Shown here: piece after piece, positions 19,078 through 26,805 of the stretch
Layout of the letters: the number at the start of each line of letters is the position of its first letter
How positions within the stretch are numbered: position 1 is the stretch's first letter
Made by a program: the position numbers and the translations under genes
IMG/VR virus record: IMGVR_UViG_3300044699_000195
Coordinates: 1 to 38,760 of that record
Reading direction: 5' to 3' (one strand)
Length of the DNA stretch: 38,760 nt
From: a virus
Notes under the pieces: generated by a model
Database searches by the model: none
Seen by the model: the letters and a program-made list of their open reading frames with translations, nothing else
Told to the model about the DNA's origin: nothing

Positions 19078-19872
19078 TGGGCGGCGCGCGCGGCAGCTTC
19101 AAGGGCAGTCTGGCCAACCAGATTCTGCAGTCGGGCGTGGTCGCCGCGTGGTTCCGTGTGGCCGACGCCAGGGACGCGGGTGCGGGCGGGCCCTTCACGC
19201 TGCCCGACGTGTTGTCCACGAACGCGGCGACCACGAGCATCGCCGCGCGCAAGCCGACCCTGGCCTCGAGTGCCAACGGCCTGCCCATTCTCACTTGCAA
19301 CGCCTCGGCGTTGCAGGCGCCGCTGTCTACGCCGATCAACAGCGCCACGAAATGGGGCTTTGGCGCGTGGATGCGAGTGACGACCGCGGCAGGCAACCCG
19401 GTGCCCGTGAGCATCGACAGCGCTGGCGGCGGCGGGGCGTCCACCCGCAAGCTCATCATCCAGCGCTTCGTGGGTGACAACATCGCTGCGTTTCGATACC
19501 CCAACGACGGCACGACGCGGAGGCCCCTCCACCATGTGGGTGACCAACACGTGGGCGTTTTGCACGTGGGAGATGTCACTCGACACGGGCGAAGCGGAGA
19601 CCGTGCGGGTGGTTGCCAGCCGGGACGGCGCGCTCCAGACGTGCGCGTACGCCGACAACAACGGCACGCCAGGCACCTTTGCGTCGAGCATGCAGGTCCC
19701 GACCGGGTCCATGAACTTGTTCGCGCAGAACGCGAGTACCGGCGGCAACGGCTGGGTGGGTGACATCGGTCCCAACATCTACATTTTCGGTTCACGCATG
19801 GCCGGAGCGACCGAAGGGCTGCTCACCCCCGCGGCGCGCGCACTACTCACCTCATTCGAGGCACCCACCTGA
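19077..19872 (+). CDS. Concanavalin A/LamG-like fibre-associated protein
   Basis: About 265 residues with one frame change near 19528. Features include ILQSGVVAAWFRVADARDAG, ANGLPILTCNASALQAPLST, KWGFGAWMRVTTAAGNPVPV, then WVTNTWAFCTWEMSLDTGEA, and GWVGDIGPNIYIFGSRMAGA before ALLTSFEAPT. Asn/Gly-rich strands with aromatic positions and the late 'GWVGDIGPNIYIF' pattern are typical of jelly-roll carbohydrate-binding (LamG/concanavalin-like) domains used in phage fibres. ATG 19077 overlaps the previous stop (TAATG). Role in glycan binding is inferred. Confidence 0.55.
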
Positions 19873-20045
19873 TGGCATCACGACGCAAGAAGTTTCGGCC
19901 GACCATCAAGACCCGCTCCTCTGCGCAGGTTTTCAACGAGTTCATCAAAGACCTGCTGCGCGGCGCCATTCAGGCAACCAGGCTGGTCGTGACCGGCGGC
20001 ACCGCGAACCGCCCCGAGCTCTCCTACGACGACCCGAACGGATGA
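19872..20045 (+). CDS. Small basic virion-operon protein (57 aa)
   Basis: An intact 57-residue protein, MASRRKKFRPTIKTRSSAQV, then FNEFIKDLLRGAIQATRLVV and TANRPELSYDDPNG. Basic N-terminus and one amphipathic helix. ATG 19872 overlaps the previous stop. It lies among fibre genes and is too small to identify; a chaperone or structural-adaptor role is possible. Confidence 0.6.
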   Translation: MASRRKKFRPTIKTRSSAQVFNEFIKDLLRGAIQATRLVVTGGTANRPELSYDDPNG

Positions 20046-20049
20046 CACC

Positions 20050-20490
20050 ATGACACTCGCCCTCTCCGTCACTGCCAGCAACGCCCTGCTCGACGGCTTC
20101 GAGACGTTCATGGTCTCGGGCACGGGCCAGGCGACGCTCACCGTCTACCAGACGAACACCGCGCTCTGCGTCTTCAACCTCGGCGCCTCCAGCACGGGCA
20201 CGCCCTTCGGCACGGCAGGCGGGCGAGCGCTCTCGCTCAGCTCCACGCTCTCGGCGCCGGTAGCCAACACGGGCACGGCGGTAGCGGGCACGGCCAACCG
20301 CTTCATCATCGTCAACCAGAACGCAGCCACTGCGCTGACCGGCACCATCAGCGCAGTGGGCGGCGGCGGAGACATCGAGACACCAAGTCTCACCGTCACC
20401 GCTGCAGCTGCCCAGGCGCTCAATGCGTTCGTCGTCCGGCAGGACGCAACCGGTCTGCTCAGCATCGAAGGGAGCCTCACTCTCGTATGA
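20050..20490 (+). CDS. Beta-rich fibre-type structural protein
   Basis: An intact 146-residue protein starting MTLALSVTASNALLDGFETF. It is Ala/Thr/Gly/Val-rich with successive short strands (QATLTVYQTNTALCVFNLGA, FIIVNQNAATALTGTISAVG) and no charged clusters, as in trimeric fibre or baseplate-like beta domains. Its stop overlaps the next ATG. Repeated Ala/Thr strand text also appears in the gene at 20658, suggesting related domains. Confidence 0.55.
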   Translation: MTLALSVTASNALLDGFETFMVSGTGQATLTVYQTNTALCVFNLGASSTGTPFGTAGGRALSLSSTLSAPVANTGTAVAGTANRFIIVNQNAATALTGTISAVGGGGDIETPSLTVTAAAAQALNAFVVRQDATGLLSIEGSLTLV

Positions 20491-20654
20491 ACTACAACCA
20501 AGCCTCCATGCCCGCGCCCGTCGTCGCCGCGGTGTTTCACGTGGAACCTCACCCGGACCCGACCGTGCGCCAGCTCATCGCGGAGATTGAGCGCCTGCGC
20601 CTCGAGAACGAGCGCCTGACGGCGGAGCTGTACGACCTAGGAAAGGGACCCTGA
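20487..20654 (+). CDS. Small leucine-zipper-like protein (55 aa)
   Basis: A 55-residue protein whose C-terminal half is a regular coiled coil, VRQLIAEIERLRLENERLTA then ELYDLGKGP. The stop of the preceding gene overlaps the ATG (ATGA). The zipper suggests dimer or trimer formation and a role in fibre assembly, but there is no direct evidence. Confidence 0.55.
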   Translation: MNYNQASMPAPVVAAVFHVEPHPDPTVRQLIAEIERLRLENERLTAELYDLGKGP

Positions 20655-20657
20655 CCA

Positions 20658-21042
20658 ATGGCCCTCACTCTCGGCAACCCGTCAGCCTCGTTCCCCATCG
20701 CCACCGCCGCGCGCAACGCGCAGGCGGACGCCTTCACCACGCTCATCGCCACGGGCGGCGGCACGGCGACACTGCTCCTGCGCAACAGCACCACCACGCT
20801 GGTCACGTTCAACCCTCAATAATACCCCCTTCGGGGCAGCCTCGACCGGCGCCATCACGCTAGCCGGCGTCACCATCAGCGCCGTCGCCTCGGCGGGCTC
20901 CGCCACCGCGGTCGACAACTACCAAATCAAGGACCGCGGCGGGACAGTGCAGTGGGGCGGCGTTGTCACCGGCAGCGACACCATCACGAGTGGCCAGACC
21001 TGTAATTTAACTTCACTCGTCATCACCTGGCCCGCATCGTGA
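20658..21042 (+). CDS. Beta-rich structural protein with frame change
   Basis: About 128 residues. It starts MALTLGNPSASFPIATAARN and, after a frame change near 20812, continues NNTPFGAASTGAITLAGVTI, DNYQIKDRGGTVQWGGVVTG and TWPAS to TGA at 21040-21042. The composition (Thr, Ala, Gly, Val) and Ala/Thr strands resemble the gene at 20050. Probably a fibre or tail-associated domain; function unassigned. Confidence 0.5.
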
Positions 21043-21050
21043 GCTGAGCC

Positions 21051-21941
21051 ATGGCTGCATTCGTCAGCGTCACCACGGGCGCCGCGTCGCGCTCGGTCAC
21101 GGTCGCCGCTGGCACCGATCGCATTCTGGTTGCGGTCGCGCTCTACACGTCCACGCAGTCCGCGCAGTCGGCGACCTACAACGGTGTCGCGATGTCGGTG
21201 GCCAACACGGACAACGGCTTCGTCCAAGTCTTCTACATGCTGAGCCCCCGGTGGGCACGGCAACGCTCGCCGTCACGGGCTCGTCCGTCGACACCGTGGT
21301 GGCCGCCCACTATACGGGCGTCGGCTCGTTTCAGAGCGGGCAGCAAGCGAGCGCGGCAAGCGCGAGCTTCTCCCCCAACACGGGCGGGGTCATCGTCTTC
21401 GGCATGGAGGCGGTCTCGACGACCCACACTCCGGTCGCCAACACCAACGAGCGCTATGACTCGGGTGGCGGGTACTACGCCGATCGCATCGTCACGGGCG
21501 CAGGCGCCGTCACCGTCGGGGTGTCGACCGCGACCTCCCCGACTACGCCGGGGCCATCTTCCTCGACGCCGGGGTCAATGCGAGCGGCACCCCCGCGGCT
21601 CCCGCCCCCACCGTCAGCGGCGCGGCCAACATCGTGGTCGCCTCGAGCGGCACGCCGAGCGCCCCGGCACCCACGGCGAGCGGCGGGGCCAACGTCGCGG
21701 TCGTCAGCGTGGCGGGCACCCGAGTGCCCCCCACCCCACGGCCGCAGGCGCCGCCGTCTCCATCATCAGCGTGAGCGGCTCGGTCTCGGCGCCCCACCCG
21801 GCAGCAGTCGGCGAATCGATCGGGGCGAGCCACCCGCACTCGGGGGTCACGGCTCACGGTGCCCAGAGCGGCGTCACCGTGCGCGAACCCTTTGCCCGCG
21901 TCAGCGGCAGCCGAGCTCGCGGCGCAGTCACGGAGGAATGA
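21051..21941 (+). CDS. Ala/Pro-repeat fibre protein, frame-disrupted
   Basis: About 295 residues. The N-terminal domain reads MAAFVSVTTGAASRSVTVAA and LVAVALYTSTQSAQSATYNG, then TATLAVTGSSVDTVVAAHYT, GVIVFGMEAVSTTHTPVANT. The C-terminal part is low-complexity with repeats of the type S-G-x-x-x-AP-x-P-T-x-x-G-x-AN-[IV]-x-V (about 21580-21760), then HPHSGVTAHGAQSGVTVREP. Frames change near 21245, 21540 and 21725. The repeat block suggests a flexible shaft or linker. It sits before the major fibre; role inferred. Confidence 0.5.
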   Translation: MAAFVSVTTGAASRSVTVAAGTDRILVAVALYTSTQSAQSATYNGVAMSVANTDNGFVQVFYMLSPRWARQRSPSRARPSTPWWPPTIRASARFRAGSKRARQARASPPTRAGSSSSAWRRSRRPTLRSPTPTSAMTRVAGTTPIASSRAQAPSPSGCRPRPPRLRRGHLPRRRGQCERHPRGSRPHRQRRGQHRGRLERHAERPGTHGERRGQRRGRQRGGHPSAPHPTAAGAAVSIISVSGSVSAPHPAAVGESIGASHPHSGVTAHGAQSGVTVREPFARVSGSRARGAVTEE

Positions 21942-22281
21942 ATGGCCCACATCGGACAAGACCTCACGTTCTCGGTCGTCTTCACCAACTCGAGCGACAT
22001 CGCCACCGACCCGACCACGATTCGGTTCCTTTTGCGTTGAGGGCATCGACGGCACCGAGCTCGAGTGGCTCTACAACGCCGCGCCCGTCTCGGGCACCCA
22101 CTACCCCGTCGGCGCCAACCCCATCGTCAAGGACAGCACCGGCACCTATCACGTGGTATGGGTGTCGCGCAAAGCCGAGAGGCACACGGGCTTCTGGGCA
22201 GGGTCCGGCACCGTGAACCAATCGAGTCAGACCACCGCCTTTGTGCGGCACTCGGAAGTGGCGGCCATCGATGGCGTGTAA
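21942..22281 (+). CDS. Ig-like or tail-associated small protein
   Basis: About 112 residues: MAHIGQDLTFSVVFTNSSDI, then, after a frame change near 22030, VEGIDGTELEWLYNAAPVSG, IVKDSTGTYHVVWVSRKAER and WAGSGTVNQSSQTTAFVRHS. The strand order with Asp-Ser-Thr-Gly-Thr-Tyr-His turn is typical of immunoglobulin-like domains on phage tails. It overlaps the next gene by 11 bases. Confidence 0.5.
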
Positions 22282-24240
22282 CGATCGGCAACTCACTGAA
22301 GCACAACGACAGGCGGGCTTTGGCCAGCAGCGCTCGGGCGTCAACCGCGCTATCCGCCCCTTCAGCGGCAGCCAGACGCTCGAGAACCTGATCGACTACG
22401 TCAACCGCGAGCTCGGCCCGGCCCTGCGCGCGACCCGCGACGCCTGCAACGACGTCTTCCTCCAGGTCGCCGACAACGCGCCGAGCGCCAACCCCCTGGC
22501 GTTCTACTTCTCGACCAGCACCGCGGCAGCCGACCCCACCGTCGGGCGCATGCGCCTGAACCAGGCCGTTCAGAACACGGCGACCGTCATCCGCGTGTCA
22601 GAGAGTAACGGGCGCCTACAGAGCGTCCAGCCCTGGCTCGACGTGATGAGCGGGGGCCCGACGACTCCGCTCGGCACGCTGACGATGGTGGACGCCATCA
22701 ACCCGAGCCGCTTCCTGCGCTTCGACCTCAACACGATGACGGACCAGGGGCGTATTGGGACCTCGGCGTCACCATCATCGAGTCGAGCGACGCCAACCCC
22801 TTCGTCGAGGACGAGCCGGTGGTCATCGGCTTCATCGCGGGCGTCTCCGCCGCGGGCAGCACCATCCCCGTGGCAGCGCTCAGCCCCATTGCAAACGACA
22901 CCTTTGTCGGCAACGTGTCAGGCGCCACAGCCGCGCCGAGCGCCGTCAACCTGAGCACTCTCGCGGGCGCCGGCCTCAACTTCGCAGCGCATACGCTCGA
23001 CGTCAATGGCTCGACCAGCATCACGGTGGACGAGCGACCAGGTGCAGCGCGCGGCCCTCACCGGCGAGGTTACCGCGGGCGCCAATGCCAACGCGACGAC
23101 CGTCACGCGCTCGACCAACTTCCAGACCGCGCCGTGGACCGGCAGTCACTCCTTCGGGGCAGGCGTCGCGGTAACGGGAACCAACGCGCACGCGCAATGG
23201 AGCTCCCAGCAGGACAACTTCGCGCTCGGCGCCGTGGCCATTCTCCGCGGCACGCAGGCCGGCGACCAGAGCCTGACCGGCATGGTACCCGCGTTTGACG
23301 GCCAGCTCTGCATCATCAAGAGCTCGGACAGTGGCGACGTGCTGAGCTTGCCGCACGCCAGCGGCTCGAGCTCGGCAGCAAACCAGTTCGACAATCCGCG
23401 CGACGGCACCGTCACGATCGACCCGGGCGGAGCCGTGCTCGCCTACTATGATCCATCTCTCACCAAGTGGTGCCCCATCCTGCCGACGCTCGGGTCGGGG
23501 CGCCTCATCGCAAGGCACAGTCTCAACGGAGCCGACTCCAGCTACTCCATCACGCCCAACGCTGAGACTACCTGGTTGCGCGTCAGGGCGCAGGGCGGAG
23601 GCGGAGGCGGAGGCGGAGCAGACGCTGACTCAGCGGAAGCTTGCGCGGGGGCGGGTGGCGGGCGGGCGCCTGCTTCGAATCCATTATACCAATCGTCTCG
23701 GGCAACATCACCGGCGCAGTCGGCGCGGGAGGCAGCGGCGGCAGCAACACCGGAGGCAACGGCAGCAACGGCGGAGACACGACCTTCATCTACAACGGCA
23801 CGACCATCACGGCGGGCTTCGGCTTCGGCGGAGCGGGCATGACGGTGGGGGCCTCGGATGTGGCCAATGCCTTCGAGCTCTCGGCGCCCGGACAGGGCGG
23901 CTCGCTCTCGGCAATCCCCACGGGCTCCATTGGTGCAGACGGGGGCGATGGGCACGCGGGTATCGCTTTCGGCCCGTTCGAGCCCGTAGCTACCAAGTCA
24001 GCACTGGGTGGCCACGGAGGCGCGTCGTTTCATGGCGGCTCCGCCCAGGGCGGCCGTGTCGTGGGCACGGCCGCCGGCTCGAACGGAACGAATGGCAAAG
24101 CTACGGGCTCCGGCGGGAGCGGCGGCGCCCGCATCGCGACCGCAGCGTCAACGGGCGCAACCGGCGGCGCGGGCCAGGCCGGGTGCTTGCTCATCGAGGA
24201 ATGGTCGGGCCCCGTGCCCACTCTGGCGACGATCAGCTAA
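22271..24240 (+). CDS. Tail fibre with glycine-rich tip
   Basis: About 655 residues when frames are joined (changes near 22745, 23030 and 23645). The N-terminal anchoring part has LENLIDYVNRELGPALRATR. A shaft-like middle carries NDTFVGNVSGATAAPSAVNL with STLAGAGLNFAAHTLDVN, a common phage fibre unit, then SLTGMVPAFDGQLCIIKSSD. The C-terminal domain starts WLRVRAQGGGGGGGGADADS and continues with Gly-rich stretches (AGGSGGSNTGGNGSNGG, GGAGMTVG, GGSGGARI) and ends with LLIEEWSGPVPTLATIS. Gly-rich tips with polyglycine motifs are known receptor-binding tips of phage fibres. It is the last plus-strand virion gene. Confidence 0.7.
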
Positions 24241-24526
24241 TGGCCCGCATCGATGGGAGTAACGGGCACCGGCGCGTAGTCGCACGGTAGGTCTGCAGAC
24301 AGAAGTCTGTCTCCGAGCGCCCCTTCCAAATCACATCCTCGCACGTGTTGCCCGCCCCGTAGTCGCGCTGACCAGGGCAGGGCGGGCAGCCCTCGGGGTG
24401 ACGCCAGTAGCAGAGCGCAGGGGCCGCAGGGGCGGGCTCCTCTGCCCCAACCGGTTCGGGCTCCGGAGCCTCTCCGCCACACGCGCCACACCCCATCAGG
24501 ACCATCATTGCGACACCGAGCTTCAT
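24233..24526 (-). CDS. Small secreted lipoprotein on the opposite strand
   Basis: A 97-residue protein with signal MKLGVAMMVLMGCGACGGEA, in which LMGC is a lipobox; Cys13 would be lipidated. The mature part begins with a Pro/Glu/Ala linker (APEPEPVGAEEPAPAAPA) and has about eight further cysteines that could form disulfides. TAGGAATG before the ATG gives a ribosome site. It is encoded against the virion operon and its stop overlaps the fibre end by 8 bases. Single-gene insertions on the opposite strand expressed in lysogens (morons) often encode host-surface proteins; that is inference. No homologue is recognised. Confidence 0.6.
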   Translation of the reverse strand: MKLGVAMMVLMGCGACGGEAPEPEPVGAEEPAPAAPALCYWRHPEGCPPCPGQRDYGAGNTCEDVIWKGRSETDFCLQTYRATTRRCPLLPSMRAIS

Positions 24527-24605
24527 TCCTAAAGTCTGACTCCAGGGGGTGATACCGCAAGAGTACCAAATCAGTGCAACACGCAGGGAAACACGGGAGA
24601 ATGAG

Positions 24606-24989
24606 ATGAGTGCCGATCATGACAACCCTAACATTAGCGAGCTCCGTCCTCGCTCTGCTCTGGGCAAAGTATGGGACTGGTTTAGTTGCAGCGATCGCTA
24701 CCTGGCTTCTTTACCGACAGAGACGCTACTCGAGCGCAGCGTCGGCAAGGCAGCAGCAGCGCGAATTGCCCTTAGTCAACGCGACGTGGACGATGGCATT
24801 CGAGACCGTGCTGCGCGAGCAACCGCGGAGGCTTCGCGACTTGGTAGAGGATATCGAGAACGAGTCATCGCTCAAGCCGTGAAGGACTCGACCCGCCTGG
24901 CCCAGCTCGAGTACGAGCAGGAACAGCGTAACCTCTTGCACCCCCTGAAGCAGACCGGCCGCTACGAGCTACCGGTCGCCGGTGAGTAA
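24606..24989 (+). CDS. Charged helical lysis-region protein
   Basis: ATG 24606 follows GGGAG by 6 bases and encodes 127 residues, MSADHDNPNISELRPRSALG onwards. From residue 50 it is a charged helix (RIALSQRDVDDGIRDRAARA, ERVIAQAVKDSTRLAQLEYE) ending YELPVAGE. It opens the lysis region. Another frame starting at 24610 in the first half gives a hydrophobic segment, so the true protein could be that membrane N-terminus joined to this C-terminal helix by a missing base. That would be an inner-membrane spanin-like protein. I cannot decide. Confidence 0.5.
   Translation: MSADHDNPNISELRPRSALGKVWDWFSCSDRYLASLPTETLLERSVGKAAAARIALSQRDVDDGIRDRAARATAEASRLGRGYRERVIAQAVKDSTRLAQLEYEQEQRNLLHPLKQTGRYELPVAGE
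24610..24882 (+). other. Alternative overlapping frame with membrane segment (holin/i-spanin candidate)
   Basis: GTG 24610 or ATG 24619 opens a 90-codon frame with LASSVLALLWAKYGTGLVAA then IATWLLYRQRRY, one long hydrophobic stretch followed by positive charges, the topology of a membrane anchor. It shares the ribosome site of the 24606 frame. In this window frame loss of one base is common, so this frame may be the N-terminus of the 24606 gene rather than a separate gene. Confidence 0.3.
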
Positions 24990-24997
24990 GCAGGCTA

Positions 24998-25049
24998 GCC
25001 CTGACCGTCACGAGCCGGGGGGGGGACAGCTCGTAGCGACGGTCAGGGC
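24998..25049 (+). repeat. Large inverted repeat with poly-G loop
   Basis: GCCCTGACCGTC (24998-25009) pairs perfectly with GACGGTCAGGGC (25038-25049), and CGAGC (25011-25015) with GCTCG (25029-25033), separated by small bulges. The loop holds nine G in a row. No T-run follows, so it is not a classical terminator. It follows the stop of the 24606 gene and precedes the lipoprotein gene. Confidence 0.6.
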
Positions 25050-25145
25050 CCACCCAAAGCAAGAAGTATCACGGGCCTGAGCGTCTGTCATCACCCCCTG
25101 GGGTTTTGACGGGCGCAAAAATGTGGCGGGTGTATCATTCTGGGC

Positions 25146-25331
25146 ATGTTCAAGAGCGCGCTTTTCGTTCTCGTCGGAGCCCTAGCAGGGTGCGGCGGAG
25201 GCGCTCTGCTCCAATGTCGGGTGGACGCCGTGGGTCTGCTACCCCTCGAACCGGACGCCATCACCCTCGGTGATCTGCGCGAGGTGGTGCGCCGGGTGCA
25301 CGCCTGCCAGGCGAAGGACGGTGGCCCGTGA
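25146..25331 (+). CDS. Small lipoprotein (o-spanin candidate)
   Basis: A 61-residue protein starting MFKSALFVLVGALAGCGGGA. LAGC is a lipobox, so a mature lipoprotein of about 46 residues would be anchored by Cys16. The rest (PDAITLGDLREVVRRVHACQ) has one short helix. Position in a lysis cassette before a TM/coiled-coil gene and an amidase matches outer-membrane spanins (Rz1-like), though the proline-rich content of many Rz1 proteins is absent. Its stop overlaps the next gene's GTG start. Confidence 0.55.
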   Translation: MFKSALFVLVGALAGCGGGALLQCRVDAVGLLPLEPDAITLGDLREVVRRVHACQAKDGGP

Positions 25332-25627
25332 CGCAGCCCCCGCCCCTGCCACCCTATGAGGTGGCGCGCGACGCGACCACCGAGCCCGGCATCGGGACGA
25401 GCGCGGAGAACATGGCGCTCAAGCGCGAGAACATGCGCCTGCGCCGGGAGCGCAACGAAGCCCGCCAGGCGCTGAGCCAGGCCCTGACGCGCTTCGGCAA
25501 GCTGAAGCTGGTGGGCAAGTGGGCCATCTTGGGCACCGTCGTCGGGCTGCTCGCCCCGGTCATCGAGCACTACGTGCCCGAGTACGCCGCCGTCATCCAC
25601 GAGCTGGTGAAAGCGTTCGGTTCCTGA
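25328..25627 (+). CDS. Coiled-coil plus one TM protein, lysis cassette
   Basis: A 99-residue protein from GTG 25328 overlapping the lipoprotein stop (GTGA). Residues 27-55 are a coiled coil (NMALKRENMRLRRERNEARQ), then KLVGKWAILGTVVGLLAPVI as one hydrophobic segment near 60-80, and a helical end. Size and topology fit a holin-like or spanin-partner membrane protein. The exact lysis role is inferred from the neighbours only. Confidence 0.5.
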   Translation: MTQPPPLPPYEVARDATTEPGIGTSAENMALKRENMRLRRERNEARQALSQALTRFGKLKLVGKWAILGTVVGLLAPVIEHYVPEYAAVIHELVKAFGS

Positions 25628-26096
25628 TGAGGCTCGTTGACTGGGTGGTGGTGCACACGGCGGGGGCCTACGACTTCAAGGCCAAGCGCGTCGTGTACCA
25701 GTCGACCGAGTCCATTCGCGAGTATCACAAGAAGCACAACGGCTGGCACGACATCGGGTACCACTGGGTCATCGAGGACACTGGGCGGCTGATGCCGGGG
25801 CGCACCGAGGACACGATTGGCGCGCACGTGGGCGGCTTCAACGAGCGCTCCATCGGCATCTGCGTGACCGGGCACGGCGACTTCGCCCCGTTCCTGCCCA
25901 CTCAGATGGCGCAGCTCGTGCGGCTCTGTGCTGGCATCTGCGGGGCCCGGCAGCTCCCGTCCGCTCGGGTCATCGGTCACCGCGAGGCGCCCGACCACGG
26001 CGCCGCCCGACGCACAAGACGTGCCCCGGCATGCTCGTGGACATGAACGAGATCCGCCGGCTGGTGGCGGCGCGGCTCGACCCGGAGGCGGCATGA
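25627..26096 (+). CDS. Endolysin: N-acetylmuramoyl-L-alanine amidase (Amidase_2)
   Basis: A zinc amidase that cleaves between MurNAc and L-Ala. The N-terminus MRLVDWVVVHTAGAY carries the first Zn ligand (His10). WHDIGYHWVIEDTGRLMPGR is the typical fold segment with Tyr45. GAHVGGFNERSIGICVTGHG is the conserved centre. VIGHREAPD gives the second ligand His118, and after a frame change near 26010 HKTCPGM supplies the Cys ligand, as in T7 lysozyme. About 156 residues, T7 lysozyme size. ATG 25627 overlaps the previous stop; its own stop overlaps the next ATG. High confidence in the family. Confidence 0.85.
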
Positions 26097-26215
26097 GCCT
26101 GCGCGCGAGCGTGGTCGATGGCGTCTTCAACGTGCTCGAGCTGGTGGCGTCGGGGTATGACCTGGTGCGCGGGCTGCAGCGCACGTTGGTGAAGGAGGAG
26201 GAGCCCTTCCCCTGA
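26093..26215 (+). CDS. 40-residue peptide after the endolysin
   Basis: ATG 26093 overlaps the amidase stop (ATGA). It encodes MSLRASVVDGVFNVLELVAS then GYDLVRGLQRTLVKEEEPFP, an amphipathic helix with an acidic end. It could be a small lysis or structural peptide. No match is known to me. Confidence 0.4.
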   Translation: MSLRASVVDGVFNVLELVASGYDLVRGLQRTLVKEEEPFP

Positions 26216-26273
26216 CGCATCGGGACGTCGAGCACCAGCAGGCGCAGATCAGAAGCGCCACCGCTCATCGCAA

Positions 26274-26591
26274 GTGATGCCCATCAACAGCCGAGCCAAG
26301 GGCGCCAGCTACGAGCGCGAGGTCGGGCAACAGCTGGGCCTGGTGCGTCAGCTCGACCAGTGCCGCGACGGGGGCGGCGACCTCGAGCACCCAGCGCTCG
26401 CGATCGAATGCAAGCGCCGGGCTCGCGTGGTCAATGTGCCCAAGGCCATGGCGCAGGCCACGGCGAGCGCCAGGGGTCGGGTGCCGGTGGTGATTCACCG
26501 GGTCGACCGCGCCGAGAGCCTCGTGACCATGAAGCTCTCGGATTGGCTGGCGCTCTACGAGCAGCACTGGCGGCTCACTCCTCCGACTTGA
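26274..26591 (+). CDS. PDDEXK-type nuclease, Holliday-junction-resolvase-like
   Basis: About 105 residues. The start is GTG 26274 or ATG 26277. The N-terminal SRAKGASYEREVGQQLG is the K/R-G-x-x-x-E-R/E helix seen in archaeal-type resolvases and related phage nucleases. GGGDLEHPALAIECKRRARV is the active-site hairpin: D, then E-x-K with spacing typical of the PD-(D/E)XK fold. The tail has PVVIHRVDRAESLVTMKLSD. Such small nucleases resolve DNA junctions before packaging. It follows the lysis genes, at the plus/minus strand boundary. Confidence 0.7.
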   Translation: MMPINSRAKGASYEREVGQQLGLVRQLDQCRDGGGDLEHPALAIECKRRARVVNVPKAMAQATASARGRVPVVIHRVDRAESLVTMKLSDWLALYEQHWRLTPPT

Positions 26592-26805
26592 GCGGCGGAC
26601 CCTTGTCCCAGTCGGGCGGCAGCAGTCGCTCGCTCACCACCTCGACGGCGTCTCTATTGTCCGCGTCCCAGTCGTCCGAGCCGCAGAAGAGCCAGCCCCA
26701 TCGGTCCATGTAGTCCTGTGCGTACTCGGCCACGTGGGGCTCACTGCTACCGGTGCGCACCCAGTAGTACCCGGGCTGGCGCTCCTTGATGGTCACCCCT
26801 CTCAC
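26575..26805 (-). CDS. Small early-region protein, GYYWVR type
   Basis: A 76-residue minus-strand protein, MRGVTIKERQPGYYWVRTGS onwards, then AEYAQDYMDRWGWLFCGSDD and a C-terminal acidic and basic mix. The GYYWVR start and Trp-rich middle resemble small phage early proteins. It overlaps the end of the plus-strand nuclease by 17 bases, tail to tail. Its own start overlaps the RecT-like gene stop. Function unknown. Confidence 0.55.
   Translation of the reverse strand: MRGVTIKERQPGYYWVRTGSSEPHVAEYAQDYMDRWGWLFCGSDDWDADNRDAVEVVSERLLPPDWDKGPPLKSEE

Noticed and set aside
21580-21760. Possible CRISPR-like or tandem DNA repeat in the Ala/Pro repeat region
   Set aside because: The units are coding repeats of a fibre protein with variable spacing and no constant-length spacers; no CRISPR array was seen anywhere in the window.
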